Shown here in pieces: positions 49,762-61,145 of a DNA stretch of 64,000 bases. Position 1 is the stretch's first letter; the number at the start of each line of letters is the position of its first letter. The DNA is from Coprinus comatus (Eukaryota > Basidiomycota > Agaricomycetes > Agaricales > Agaricaceae). The position numbers were made by a program, and so were the translations under genes. The notes beneath the pieces were generated by a model. That model was not told the origin of the DNA. It worked only from the letters and a program-made list of their open reading frames with translations, and searched no databases. The DNA is taken from assembly GCA_034638255.1 (NCBI GenBank), contig JAWPGT010000012.1, positions 248,001 through 312,000 on the forward strand, read 5' to 3'.

Positions 49762-52700
49762 TCACTGTTTTATCAGCGAAAAATGATGAACAAAGATGAG
49801 AAGATTATTGGAGTTGAGTTAAATGGAATTGCCAGTAGATAACATACCATATAGTACATGTTTCTTGTTTGCCTCTCATGTAACGGCTTGAACGCCTCCT
49901 GGAAAGCCGAAAGTCCTGAAGGAACTTCCGAGGCAGAATCGGAACCAATTCTTCTAGGTTCGTAGTGATTCTTTGCCCGTTGACACACTAAATGGGCGTC
50001 TGCATAACATATTAACAAACTAAATGGTGGTAGAGATATTGGTTGCCGTTAGACGTACAGTATATGGGAGCGGGAATCGATACGGAGCGCGTAGCCCGCG
50101 CATAGACGTGACATAATGCAAAAGATAATTGCTGAATGCTGTCAACACTATAAATTACAATTATTAACATATTTTTAGAGACAGATAACAATGCTGCAAC
50201 TCACGCGAAATTGTTCTCCTAAAGGTGATGAAACATTTCAACCTGTGTCAAGAAATTTTATAATAAACAAGAACATACGTCGTGGATGACCTATGTAGTT
50301 CCATGGCGATTTTAACATCAATTCAATTCATTAAACAGTTTGCGAGACACGATGTGAGGACATACAGTATAATGCGCAGGACGACTTGTTCCAATCAATC
50401 CACCTTGGCTTTGTAGAAAATAGTCAAAGTTCACTGGGTGAGTGATCGTTTGGTCTATAACCATTCCAGCAGGACAATTATCGGTCAAATCAGTATCTTT
50501 TTTGCTAGGACAGAAGCTAGTTGAAAATATCGAAGAATGCAGGGGAATATGGCATGTAAGTACAAAAATGCACTTTTTGACAGTCTACTACACACCGATA
50601 ATGATGTCGCTTCCCTACGACAACAAGAGTGATATCAGGATTCACCCCAGTTTCATTGCATGCATCTGGATAAACCATTAGGTATGCTAAAGTTTGTGTG
50701 TTTTAGAATTCGTACCTCGGATTTCGGTTAGTTCTATGACAAGATTATGATTAGTTTACTTGTTTACAAAAAATGTAGTTACATACCATGATTTTTGACC
50801 ATTGCAAATTCTCCTTCAGAGACGCCATCTTAGAGAATAAATCAAAATGAGTAATAGATAACAACATATTGACAATGTGATAATACCTCGAAAGAATATG
50901 AGGCGTTGGGGTCCAAGGAATTCACTGTCCTTGCCCTCCACATTTACATGATAATCCATATACTTATTAATGATTTTCTTGAAATGATTGGAGTCAAGGA
51001 GTCTTTGTTTTAGAGTTTGTGGGAGAGGGGAAGAAATACATACGGTACATAGTCCTTTCAGGTCCAATATGCTTTCACTTCGGGCCTCCTGTGCCTGGGT
51101 TGTTGCCACGTAATACGAGGAATGCGCATCAACACTCCCTACGACGGACGCATATGATGGTATTCCCTCAGATCTAGGTGGAGGGTGCATGACATCGGCA
51201 CCTGTTTATTAACTTTAGATGTTTCAAATGAAAATTTATCCAACCATTACTTACCCATAACAATAGTATCCTCACCCAAAAATGGAGCTGCGTTAGTTGT
51301 GGGATTAAGAATGGAGTTTATTCCCCCAATTTTTGGGTTGATCCTGAATGGAAAGGTAAGTATGACATCCATAAGCAACCCAAGGTATCGCATACTTTAG
51401 CAGTACGTTATTCCAAAACTGATCGTTTGCGAATTTCGTCTTTCTTGCCTGTAGGCACTGGGTCGGAACACCTTGCTGTAACCTCACATAAACAAAAAAA
51501 ATATGCTTAAACTGAAATCAAAACGGACTGTGACGTCACCAAAACTGAAAATAAGCATCATAAGCTTGTAGTCTCTAGCCGCAATCGTGAACCCTGACTT
51601 ACTGTTTTATTGCCGTATATATATCTCCTGCTTGGTTTGGTAATATCACAACAATCAAGTTAGGACCTTCACCAACCAGTGGCTCCCTACCCAAGCACTC
51701 GAAACCAGCATCTTTTAATTGCTTCAAAAGTGTCAAATGGCAAATGAGAGGAGTACAGCCAAATAAGTATACCTCTGCAACATCTCCTTGACCGTCTGCC
51801 CATTTGACCACAGGGTCCGGCATTAAAAAAGTCATACCTTCAGGAAATCAAATGTAGATAGTTTGAAGGAAAAATAACTAGTTAAAATCAACCTCACCTC
51901 TCTTCCTAGCTGCGCCGGATAGATCAGTTATCATCTTAGTTACATGAGTATCATTGAAATACAGTGGTGATTCATATATCATGATCACCCATTTCCGAAT
52001 TTGTGCTGGCCGATAGAAAATCCGGTCCACCCTATGTCTTAGCTTTAGATTGAACCAGATTAAGATATCAAGACAAGTAGCAAATGCGTACACATTCCAT
52101 GCTCCATTTTCAGGTTTCTGGATGGATAAATTAAGAATGCAATTTGAGGTAAGGAAGTAAGTTAACAAGTTCCCAACTCACCGCAATTCCCAATTTACTT
52201 TTATGATTATATAGCACATCCGGTGTTGGAAGGATACGTGCGGGAACCGTAAGGGGTTTTGATGATCGTAAACTGAACCCGAAGTCCTTGACAGTGGGTG
52301 ACTCATGGAACGCCATAATCTGTTAGATTGATCAAAAAAAAAAAAAAAAAAAAGGAAAAGCTAAGTAAAAAATGTTGTTTGCTCACTTTAAGACCATTCC
52401 GAATGGCTTCAAAGCGCTGAGGTGGCGTCACCCTCGAGAAATCGAGCATTTGCCGAGTTTTGTCTTGATAAAGTTCTTTCTTCATTATCTGCCCCTCTGG
52501 AACTTCACACAATTCCAGTGGAATCAATGCACCGGTTTCAGTCTAGGTGATAATGAGCATTATGTTAACAACTTTCACACAAGAAATTCTCACCTTTATG
52601 CATATCAAATTCGAATATTCTAATGGACGGTTGTCCACTTGATGAAAGTACTCCGCAATGCTGATTTGGCGGTCATTAAAGTCAAACATGATATCATTTG

Positions 52701-54305
52701 CCCCTCGTTCAGTCAGGCCCTTGATCCTTCGCGTTCGATTATTGTGAATCGTCTTCACCTGCAAGTTGGCTAAAAACTTTGATAGGTGCCTGATTTGACG
52801 GTTTCCGAAGTCTTGTGAATTGGGCACCAGAAACAAAGGATTACCGGGTGGTATGTCGAAGAAACTTAAACACGTATCAATCAAGGGACCGGCGCGGTAC
52901 ATCATTGCAGTTGTTATGTCGATGTTTATTAACATTCGCCCCATTGCAGGACGAACGGATTGGAAATATCCTCTCCAGAGTTCCACGCCCCCACCAATAT
53001 CCTTCTTCCCATCGGGGACGAAAAACGAGCGTGAATTAACAGTATACTTGGAAATGACGTCCATACGAATAGCGACATTTATAGCCTTAGAAGCTCAACA
53101 TCAGCAATCATTATTCTGTATCGATATATCAAGCCAAAATAAATAGATACCATAATAGCCGTCAAGACTTCATTGACAGGAGATTGTTTTCCCGCTACGA
53201 ATTCTTGTAATATTCTTGTGAATGATATTATTAATAGATAAGGTGATGAATCGGAGAGAGGTTGTTGCATACTGGGGGTCTATTTGGTCAACTTTTTTTA
53301 TGACAACCGTATAAAACTTGGGTGGCCGCCTTGCGTTCGGCCTTGGTGGGTGTAGAGTAAAGACCCACTACGTTGCATTTGCGGTTGATTCCAAAAATCA
53401 GACTGATAAAAAGAGAAGGGATCAGAAGAAAACACTCACGGTTGCAGGCTGGCTTGGGTCTTCGAGCCTGAAATCAACATCCCATGTGGCAAACATGTTG
53501 TGTCGGCCATCGAAGGCAGGTGCGGGTCTGGAGATGTCTGGATTGGCGGAGGTGCGAGGCATAAATATTTCAGGAGCCACATTGTGGCAGAGATGCTTGA
53601 TTACTTTGATGTTCATAGCCACCGATTCTGCCTCAGGCGTGATAACTATACATATACAGATTATAGGGATTAGCATAATTATATCTCATTAATACCAACC
53701 CAATCTCTTACCAACTAGTATAATACGATTGTTATATACCCCTAAATCAGTGCTTAAAAATACTATAAATATCCGATCACATACCATCATAATGATTAAT
53801 TATCTTTCTGGGTATATTGACTTCGTAGACGTTCGCTAAGACGTCCAACTTCCTATCACTTAGCTGCCCGAATCCAGGACGTTTCAAAATATCTGAATGA
53901 ACGTTATCTAATTCATGATAAGCACAGATGCACACAGTAGATCGGTAAATCATGATCAATAATATTCAACTTACTCGCCGTTAAGGTTGCACATACAACA
54001 GCAGGACCTATCACGCGAGGAGCTTTTATGGGTGGTAAACCGGATAGCTGCATACTACCATATCCACGCCCACGCCCACCTCCACCTCCACCCCTTGATG
54101 AATCATCCCTTCGACCGGGTTCACTACCGTGGTGGCGAGACCGGTCAGCGGCATGACTCATTGAGGGAGCACCCCGTCCCCTACCTTCATCGTGATTACC
54201 TCTGCCACGAACAAGGTTGTTATTACCACTACGATTACCGCCTCTGCCACCGCGAGGATGGTTGAGGCTACTTGTAGACTCTGTAGGTATTGCTTTAGGG
54301 GGCAT
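49762..54305 (-). CDS. Argonaute, slicer-type, with N-terminal RGG tail
   Basis: About 24 exons give roughly 990 aa. Order: an RGG-rich tail (residues ~18-83), the N domain, linker 1 (WRGYFQSVRPAMGRMLINID), PAZ (including MFDFNDRQISIAEYF, LIPLELCEVPEGQ), linker 2, MID (LIVVILPNQAGDIY, GVPTQC) and PIWI. The catalytic tetrad is complete: D~726 in GADVMHP, E~766 in ARSESIL, D~807 in RDGVSEGEF and H~941 in YYAHLV. The guide-loading protein should therefore be able to cleave target RNA. Three exons are tiny: 50716-50733 (18 nt), 50279-50290 (12 nt) and 50205-50218 (14 nt). The last coding exon ends NMYYM, and after intron 49765-49847 the next exon begins with TGA. An ATG at 54347 lies in frame upstream and could be used instead. 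Some acceptors are unusual (a GAG at the MID/GVPTQC junction). The gene lies downstream of the RNase Z-like remnant on the same strand. Confidence 0.92.
50205..50290 (-). other. Two consecutive microexons (12 and 14 nt) of Argonaute
   Basis: Exon 50279-50290 encodes VIHD between a CATAG acceptor and a GTATGT donor. Exon 50205-50218 encodes ENNF plus two bases of an Ala codon. Together they rebuild the HYTVIHDENNF strand that all Argonautes have just before the LSFALCHVYAR helix. Confidence 0.8.
52334..52353. repeat. A20 homopolymer inside an Argonaute intron
   Basis: Read on the coding strand, this is a T-run near the 3' end of the intron before the exon starting IMAFHES. It would act as a strong polypyrimidine tract. 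Confidence 0.85.
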
Positions 54306-54899
54306 GTACTGTATAAAGAGGAACAAACCGTTGTGGGAAAGAAACATGCTACCAGTACGGCTTTTAAGTGATCAATAGACGCAGGGTTTACCCTACTATA
54401 CGCATCTAATCGCATGATCACTGATGGAAATCGAATCCATCACGAATGCTATAGAAAAGACCAGACACCTACTGCGCATATTATCAGAATTCCGTACGCA
54501 AGTATTATGGGACAAAAGGGATTGATATATCTGGAGGGCACATACTTACCAGGTGTCACTATAATTGTCCAATCAAATTGCACAACATAACATGGCCTCC
54601 CCCACACGCGAGGTAGCCATATTTGCTGATTCTTCCTAGATAGCCCAGAACGTTGATCAATAACGTTATCTTTAAAAAGATGCATCAGCAAGCAAAGAAG
54701 CAACCGCATATATCCTTGAGACCTTCTTATATCTGCTGCACACGAAGCAGAGCGGCATATCCTTTTACTCGCAATGCAACAACTATCATCGCCCAAGTGA
54801 AAGCAGTAAAATTTGTGACAAAAGCAAGAGGGCAAGCAGCTCACTAGTATTGAGAGATATGAATCAAGCATCACCAACCCAGCCTCGTCAGCACTCGCA

Positions 54900-55555
54900 T
54901 GCAAATCAGCATCTCTTTCTACCGTCTCCATGAATGAAAAGTTCATCTCCCACATTTCGTCCATATCAAAGCGCGCGTGATCAAACGCAATTGCCACTAT
55001 AGGTTGATGTCTTCATCACTTTTAAGGTTACCAAAGGGGTATTAATCTTGGGTAACGGGCCAGTAAATGTGTCAAGAAAATATTTTCTGCTGCTATACTT
55101 GATTGAATCATGAGTAAAGATAGACTTAGAATACGACAACATACGTACTCTCTGGCAACTTGGCCAATGGTGTTATATACCTTCCCCGTAGCAAGCTCGG
55201 CGTTATCATCGGACATGCTTGCCTGGTGTATGAGAATTGTTGGTCCGCGAGTGATTCTAGACGTTATTAGTGGGCGCGTATCTAGAGAATCTGCAAGAAT
55301 CTATTAATGTGATATCCGGCACACACACTGAGGACAAAGAGCATGCACAATACTCCATTTAACTTTCAATGCACACTCCGAAGGCTTTCGCCTTATAAAT
55401 GAAAAGAAAAGAGGAATGAACATACAATTGTAAATCCAACCAACGCTCGTATCCGCCAACCCACCATAGGCCACCCTCTGGATATGCAGAATAGGCAAAC
55501 TTAAGCGATCGCTCAGAACCTGAACACCATTGGATGACAATCCAAGTGACTCCAA
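54900..55555 (-). pseudogene. C-terminal fragment of ribonuclease Z (tRNase Z), degenerate
   Basis: Pieces 55426-55555, 55149-55290 and 55097 downward join as VAYGGLADTSVGWIYN, YSLDTRP, GPTILIHQASM, GKVYNTIGQVARD, AENIFLTHLLARYPRLIP. After a broken junction IAFDHARFDM follows. This is the order of the metallo-beta-lactamase C-terminus of tRNase Z, which removes 3' trailers of pre-tRNAs. Compared with the family (recalled as YSGDTRP, LIHEATF, LTHFSxRYP, VAFDHM), the Gly of SGDT and the Glu of HEAT are replaced. The His of LTH and the FDH are kept. I find no HxHxDH motif and no long N-terminal half upstream. No donor/acceptor pair joins the ARYP and FDH parts without a stop. It is best read as a truncated, decaying duplicate; an unusual active gene is less likely. 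Confidence 0.6.
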
Positions 55556-56100
55556 CTATTCATTCTTTCTAGTACAGCTGAACCTAACGGATTGAGACGA
55601 CATAAAGTAGGTGTTTTGGAGCAAATTGGAGGAGGATCTAACTGACAAGACATTTGAATCAATTGCGTGTCATATGAATGAATGTGTTTCTTTCACTTAC
55701 GAGTGCGTTGTCACAAAATTCTTGCTCAACCGCTAGGTAACTTCACACTGAAACGAGAGACGAGGATCATCCGAGAGTCGAGTCTGTGCAGCCAATACTC
55801 ATTAAAAGCATGACAAGCAGGCAACAATATTCGCGAGCTGGTACGAAACGTTGTAGTAAGAATGAGAGAAAAACATAATCATATAACAATGTAACTGACC
55901 CGTGTAGTTAAGGAGAAATCACATATAACGAACATCTTCCATAACTCCCGGACCTAGCAGATAAATACCACTTTAACATTATATTCCCCCTAGTCAACAT
56001 GATTATTTGATCTGAATTGTTTGTAGAGTGATCAAAAGCTTTCATAACAGAAGGAAAACAGTCTTGACGAACGACGCGCTTCTCCACGGCCATTAGAACC

Positions 56101-56523
56101 CTAAATATTGAATTCACTAGTCTCCCCTCGAGATAATTGCCTTCGAAGATTATTATGCGCGACATCCAACCCTCCAAGCTTTTTACCATCAACTCGGCCA
56201 CGGATACAAAGGTCAAATAAATTATGGACATATTCAAACTTGAACAATTGTTTGTAGAACCAGGCTCCAATCGGGCTTTTGCAGTCATCATCAACAACAG
56301 GCCCTTTTGCTTCACTAATTAATGTATAAGAGAGAGAAAAGACCAGTGTAAGTGTGTGAGTAAATAAAATGTGAATATATGCGCACCAGTGGCCAAGAGC
56401 GTTTCTTCTTGCGTTCAGCCCTCTGGGTACTTTGGTTCCGTCGTCATTTAATAGTTTTGGCGTTTTGATCAAGCGTTCTTCCGACGGCTCACGTTTACGT
56501 TTCGAAGTGTCTTGTTCGGTCAT
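56101..56523 (-). CDS. Hypothetical short protein, two exons
   Basis: ATG at 56523 opens a basic N-terminus (MTEQDTSKRKREPSEER). A GTGCGC...ATTAG intron (about 56329-56396) joins in phase to a second exon ending at the TAG 56101-56103. The protein has about 118 residues with no domain I know. The second exon contains PIGAWFYKQLFKFEYVHNLF. It could be the first exons of a larger, broken gene reaching toward the RNase Z fragment, because open frames continue below 56100 in another phase. Confidence 0.35.
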   Translation of the reverse strand: MTEQDTSKRKREPSEERLIKTPKLLNDDGTKVPRGLNARRNALGHWCAYIHILFTHTLTLVFSLSYTLISEAKGPVVDDDCKSPIGAWFYKQLFKFEYVHNLFDLCIRGRVDGKKLGGLDVAHNNLRRQLSRGETSEFNI

Positions 56524-58580
56524 CGATTCAGATTCATTGTCACCTTCGCCACGTTATATTTTTGTCCCTATATGCTATGGCGTTGGATAAACATGGGTTA
56601 TTTTCGATGACTTGAACACACAACTGCTTTCTACAATTAGTTGGATGAAGTCGTAATAATAATTTTGCATGCAAGCTGACCTAGACAAGGGTTTCCGTTG
56701 AATGACCAACTAGTCATATGTTAACCATGGGGTCGGAAGTCCATGGAGTTCTGGACCATTCTTGTGCTCGACTTGATGAGTGTGCGATCTCACTTTGTTA
56801 TCTTTGGGTATAATGCTGCCGGATTCCAAGTAGCAAAAGAAGTTATCAACAGAGTCTACAAGTCGCGCAGGTCACGACTATCTCAGAAAGTGCACGTGCT
56901 TTACCCGATGATTTACCAAACTGCCATTGAACTCTGAACAGAGAATACATTGAACATTACGAATCTGCGCTGCTAATTAGTATAAATTAGTAGGGTTGCT
57001 TGGGCTATTAAGCGGTAACATTTATTAATCCGATTCCAGCCCGTGTTGAAAACTGCACCTTCGCATGAAGCTCAAGCTGACCGTCTCGAACTTTTGCGAA
57101 TATTTCAGATAGTAGAAATACTCTTATCAAAGAATATTTATCGACATCACCTCCAAATACTCACAATTCGATTTGGATAAATATAGACAGTGAAAATACT
57201 AATACACAACCCCGAGAACGTTGTTCGAATCTTTTCTGTATGGTTTCGTTCCGATCATAGTACAGGGTACCAAATTAGTATTTTCAAATATCAAAATGTT
57301 CCTTTCTACTTAACTGAAACTCAGATCGGAGGGACACTAGCCTCGGGATATATCACAGCTCATGTCAATGTAATTGTAGAAAGTAGTGAGCTCTTGAAGA
57401 GGAATCTAATTGCAATCTAGATATCACGGTTCCGGCAGCCTTTCGATGATCAGAGAACGGATCAAAATCAGATTCAACCTGTGGCATGGAGCGTTTCAGT
57501 AATTTTCGGTATGTCTAAACTGAAAGTGTTTGATCCTCTCAAGTTCCGTTAGGACCAGTTGCCAGCCCATCACTTTACAATGTGATTATCAATATAAGAT
57601 CGACGGGTTCAGTGCCACAATTTCTAGCCAGGCCTAACATGCTCGACGCCTTCGTATGTAATGCAATATTCCAAAGTAAACCGTTGGGAATGGGTTTATG
57701 ATTTACTGCGCTCCTTGTTACTGTCAGCCGCTTTTCAATTGAAAGCAACAGTGAGTATTCAATTAATCACTTAGGCGATGGGAGATTGATCAAAAGAATT
57801 GTGGTTTGATCGTTGCACTTGATAATGATTAATACTACAAGGTTTGTCGGTCATCGCTGGAATCGGGTGTACTAAAATAGAGACATAGGCAAGAGTAAGT
57901 AATTGAACAATTTGGAAGTTGTATGTGGCCCGGAATTCCCGCCTATCGATATTGTTCGTTACTAGTGAGTAAGACTCATCTCTGAGATCTGAGTACTAAG
58001 AACGTTATTAATGTGTTGACCTGTTTCTTCGTAGCCATCCAGCTGCGTAATTCTATGATTCGCCATTCGATTCTTCTGTGATCGTTTGTATTGAAGATTT
58101 TCGTAGAAATATTAGAGTTCCTAACCGTGAAATAATTGACTTGCTACTGAATACGTTACTACCTCCAAAACAAGGATGTTTCCAATGATTTACGTGACAC
58201 TCCTATGCATACACAACGCCTGGTTTCTCATTGGGAACAAATTAAGAATTCCACCAGTCGGAAGTTGTTTCGAAGTTCGAGGTTTACTGGCTTGGCAAGG
58301 CTATAATTGCTTTGAAACACGAAGGGTGCGTATCTGATCCAGCGGAGGGAAATATCATGCTTTTGTACGGCATCAGTAACCATCACATAAGCGTAAGAAT
58401 GTGGTGTTGGGTAGTTTGTAGACGGTTGAGAGTTTGCAATGAGAACATCTATAATAGTTGTTGTTTTATGAGATCACAGCCACACATCTTGTCACATGCC
58501 ATGGTGCCTTAATCCCTTAACTCTACCTCAAGTCTTCCTTATAACCAGCAACTTTGGTTCTTCTTTCAGATCATCTTCTC
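56524..58580. other. Intergenic region
   Basis: About 2 kb, AT-rich, with only short incidental ORFs. The final 100 bp are pyrimidine-rich, as expected for the promoter or leader of the F-box gene. Confidence 0.5.
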
Positions 58581-61145
58581 ATGGCGCCCCGCGGCCTTAC
58601 ATCTGCTCTACTACACTGTCTACTGCGTCCATTCGCTCTCATTCTACTCTTCTTCCAGCGTCAATTCCCGGGCCGGGGTATTCCATCGCCACCCTACCTT
58701 TGTGCCATTCTTATCTTCATTGCTTTTACGACACTCTTGTATTTTACGATACTACTGCGTGTGCGGAGGAGAGAAAGAAGGCGTAGTGCTATAACAAACA
58801 GCGTTGATAATGGAAGGGTCGATGGTTTGTCAAGAATGAGCTGTGAATTGCAGTCTCCAATGACATCTCCTTCGTCGTCTGTAGCCCTTCTACGGGCTCG
58901 CCTCACGACAGGGCCAGGATCCTCTCAACCTCCAATACTCAATACTCGTTCCCCAAGGCCAACATCGGCCCGAATTCTCAATGAACATGACTTACCTCTC
59001 ACGAGTTCACCCGTTTCCTCCTTTCGAGAAATCTTTCTGAAACCATCCCTACAATGCCACATCAACAAACTCCCGACTGAACTCTTGACAATAATATTTC
59101 AATTCATGATTCCACCACGACAATCCAGTGGCTTCCTAGATATCTACGTTCCGGTTCTCGCTGGACGTCGAGTATGTCAGCGCTGGCGGGATATTATTGA
59201 TGAAACACACCCGTTGTGGAAATCATTATGGCCATCTCTTAAAAAAACGCATGACCCTATACTTTTCCAATGGTATCAAGATATTATTAACGGAATCAAA
59301 GTCCTTTCAGATATAACCATCGAGCTCCCTCCGAATCTCTATGAAGATCAGAGATCGGCATTCGATATATATCTGTACAGATATCTATTGAGCCTCATAC
59401 CCAAAAGCGGAGCTTTTAAGTTCATTGCGAATGGGATGTTGTCCGACAGTTACACACCTTCATACATCTTTAGCGTCAATCCAACCCATCCCGTCTCGCG
59501 TAAATTGTCAGATGGAGAAGACTTGCCCCACCTCCGTCATTTACACTGGCACACACCTCGTTTTGCATTTGCAAAAAGCTTTCCATCCCAAATGGGAGTA
59601 CCTTGGAGTAGCCTCAGAGCCTTGCCTTGGAAGCAATTCCTCTCAGTTACCCTTTGTCTTCCTCTAACGCTGCATGACTGTAAACTACTTTTGGATAATA
59701 TGGATTACATCGAATACCTATCCATCGAAACCATCTCCGATTCTGGGATAAACATCAGCTACCGGACAACTTTGCGGGTACTCCCTAATTTACGTCACCT
59801 GGATCTACATTCAGAGGTCAACATTGTCCCCCTGTTTCGCCAGTATTCAATGCCAGCCTTGCGTCAAGTGAAACTGATGTTCTCCGCCATATCAGGTTCA
59901 AACAACCTCCATCTGCTAAACATACCTTGGGCCTGCCTCAAAGAGCTAAGTATACGCTCAAAATTATCGCGGGCCACAGCTGTAGCAGTGTTTCAGAGCC
60001 TTGCTCAAGTTGAAAAGCTTGACTGGACTGGTGGCCTTGATTCGGACGGAGAATGGTCGGGAATGCAACGTTTACCTCATTTGCGGACGTTACGGGTAAA
60101 ACAAGAGGCGCAAGAGTTTTCTGGATACAACATGGCAAGGCAACTGGTACAACAAGTCGTTCCACACACGCTTGTTAGCCTAGCCCTCCCGTTTATACCC
60201 GAAGAGGATATCGTCGATCGTTTTACTTCACTTACAGAGGCCAACCTTCATAGACCAATTTCTTCGGAACAACTCTTGTTGTTTCTTTCCCATGCGAAGA
60301 ATCTTCAAACTGGTACTTTTATCATCACGGATCCCTCGAATAGCAATTTCTCTCCACTTTCATCTCCAATTTCTTCCCCTAAACTCTCTTTCCCAATCTT
60401 GACACCCGATACATCCTATCCTTCTATCACCAGTAACATTTCCACCCTTTCCCTTACCCTTCAGCTTCAGGATACTGATACTCAAACCTTGTTCGACGCG
60501 CTTTCATTCCCGCATTTATCCTCTCTAATAATAAATGTTAATAAGGCGGCATCATCAAAATGCAGAGGTTTTTCTGAAATGCTTAACAGGTCAAGAAGTC
60601 CAATCTCTAAACTCACTCTCCACCATGCTCACCTGGATGATGATACGCTTGAACAATGTTTGGCTATGATATCATCAACTCTGGTTGATTTGGAATTACA
60701 GAGAACGACTGGTGCTCCACCTTTCGGTTCCCGTTTATTCCAAGCTTTAACTCATAGTCCAATAAACACTATGAACGGTGACTTGAAGGGATTAGGAGGA
60801 GGAGGAGGAAGAGGAGAAAGTGTTGTTGAGTTCGATAATTCAGGGTCAATGTCAAATTTGCCTTTGACATGTTTATGTCCAAACCTCGAACGTTGTCATA
60901 TCACATTTCCACATATCGATCCATGGCTTGAAAATATGATAATGAGTAGACTTGGATCTGATAATGATGATGATGATAACGAGAATCAATGTTTGAGATG
61001 TGGAAGTGTAATAAAGAAATTGAAAGCAGTGGGTGGAGTTAGACTTAAAGATAGTGGAGGATCGTGGATACGGTTGAAAAAGGTTTTGGCGAATTATGGT
61101 GTTAGGGATAGTTTGGATTTTACTGATTCACCACCATTTATGTGA
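58581..61145 (+). CDS. F-box protein with N-terminal membrane segment and leucine-rich C-terminal region
   Basis: A single open exon of 855 codons (854 aa); the frame opens at 58554 but the first ATG is 58581. Hydrophobic segments lie at residues ~8-25 and ~39-60, followed by a strongly basic stretch (RVRRRERRR), which predicts a membrane anchor. A Ser/Pro-rich linker leads to an F-box at ~161-218 (INKLPTELLTIIFQFMIP, then RRVCQRWRDIIDETHPLWKSLW). F-boxes recruit substrates to SCF (Skp1-Cul1) ubiquitin ligases. The remaining ~630 residues look like irregular leucine-rich repeats, as in many mushroom F-box proteins (LPNLRHLDLHSEV, LPHLRTLRV). A Gly-rich insert and a CxxC near the end are also visible. 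If translation instead begins at a later in-frame ATG (residue 86), the protein would be soluble. Confidence 0.85.
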   Translation: MAPRGLTSALLHCLLRPFALILLFFQRQFPGRGIPSPPYLCAILIFIAFTTLLYFTILLRVRRRERRRSAITNSVDNGRVDGLSRMSCELQSPMTSPSSSVALLRARLTTGPGSSQPPILNTRSPRPTSARILNEHDLPLTSSPVSSFREIFLKPSLQCHINKLPTELLTIIFQFMIPPRQSSGFLDIYVPVLAGRRVCQRWRDIIDETHPLWKSLWPSLKKTHDPILFQWYQDIINGIKVLSDITIELPPNLYEDQRSAFDIYLYRYLLSLIPKSGAFKFIANGMLSDSYTPSYIFSVNPTHPVSRKLSDGEDLPHLRHLHWHTPRFAFAKSFPSQMGVPWSSLRALPWKQFLSVTLCLPLTLHDCKLLLDNMDYIEYLSIETISDSGINISYRTTLRVLPNLRHLDLHSEVNIVPLFRQYSMPALRQVKLMFSAISGSNNLHLLNIPWACLKELSIRSKLSRATAVAVFQSLAQVEKLDWTGGLDSDGEWSGMQRLPHLRTLRVKQEAQEFSGYNMARQLVQQVVPHTLVSLALPFIPEEDIVDRFTSLTEANLHRPISSEQLLLFLSHAKNLQTGTFIITDPSNSNFSPLSSPISSPKLSFPILTPDTSYPSITSNISTLSLTLQLQDTDTQTLFDALSFPHLSSLIINVNKAASSKCRGFSEMLNRSRSPISKLTLHHAHLDDDTLEQCLAMISSTLVDLELQRTTGAPPFGSRLFQALTHSPINTMNGDLKGLGGGGGRGESVVEFDNSGSMSNLPLTCLCPNLERCHITFPHIDPWLENMIMSRLGSDNDDDDNENQCLRCGSVIKKLKAVGGVRLKDSGGSWIRLKKVLANYGVRDSLDFTDSPPFM

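Noticed and set aside
51776..51830. Reading GTATACTT...TTGAAG (54 nt) as coding sequence in Argonaute MID
   Set aside because: The stretch is in frame without a stop, but removing it as an intron gives the usual MID spacing; I treated it as an intron, with some doubt.
54449..54900. Lower part of the 182-codon minus ORF as an independent gene
   Set aside because: Only the beginning (FDHARF...) resembles RNase Z. The rest is Cys-rich, has no domain and is probably a chance open frame.
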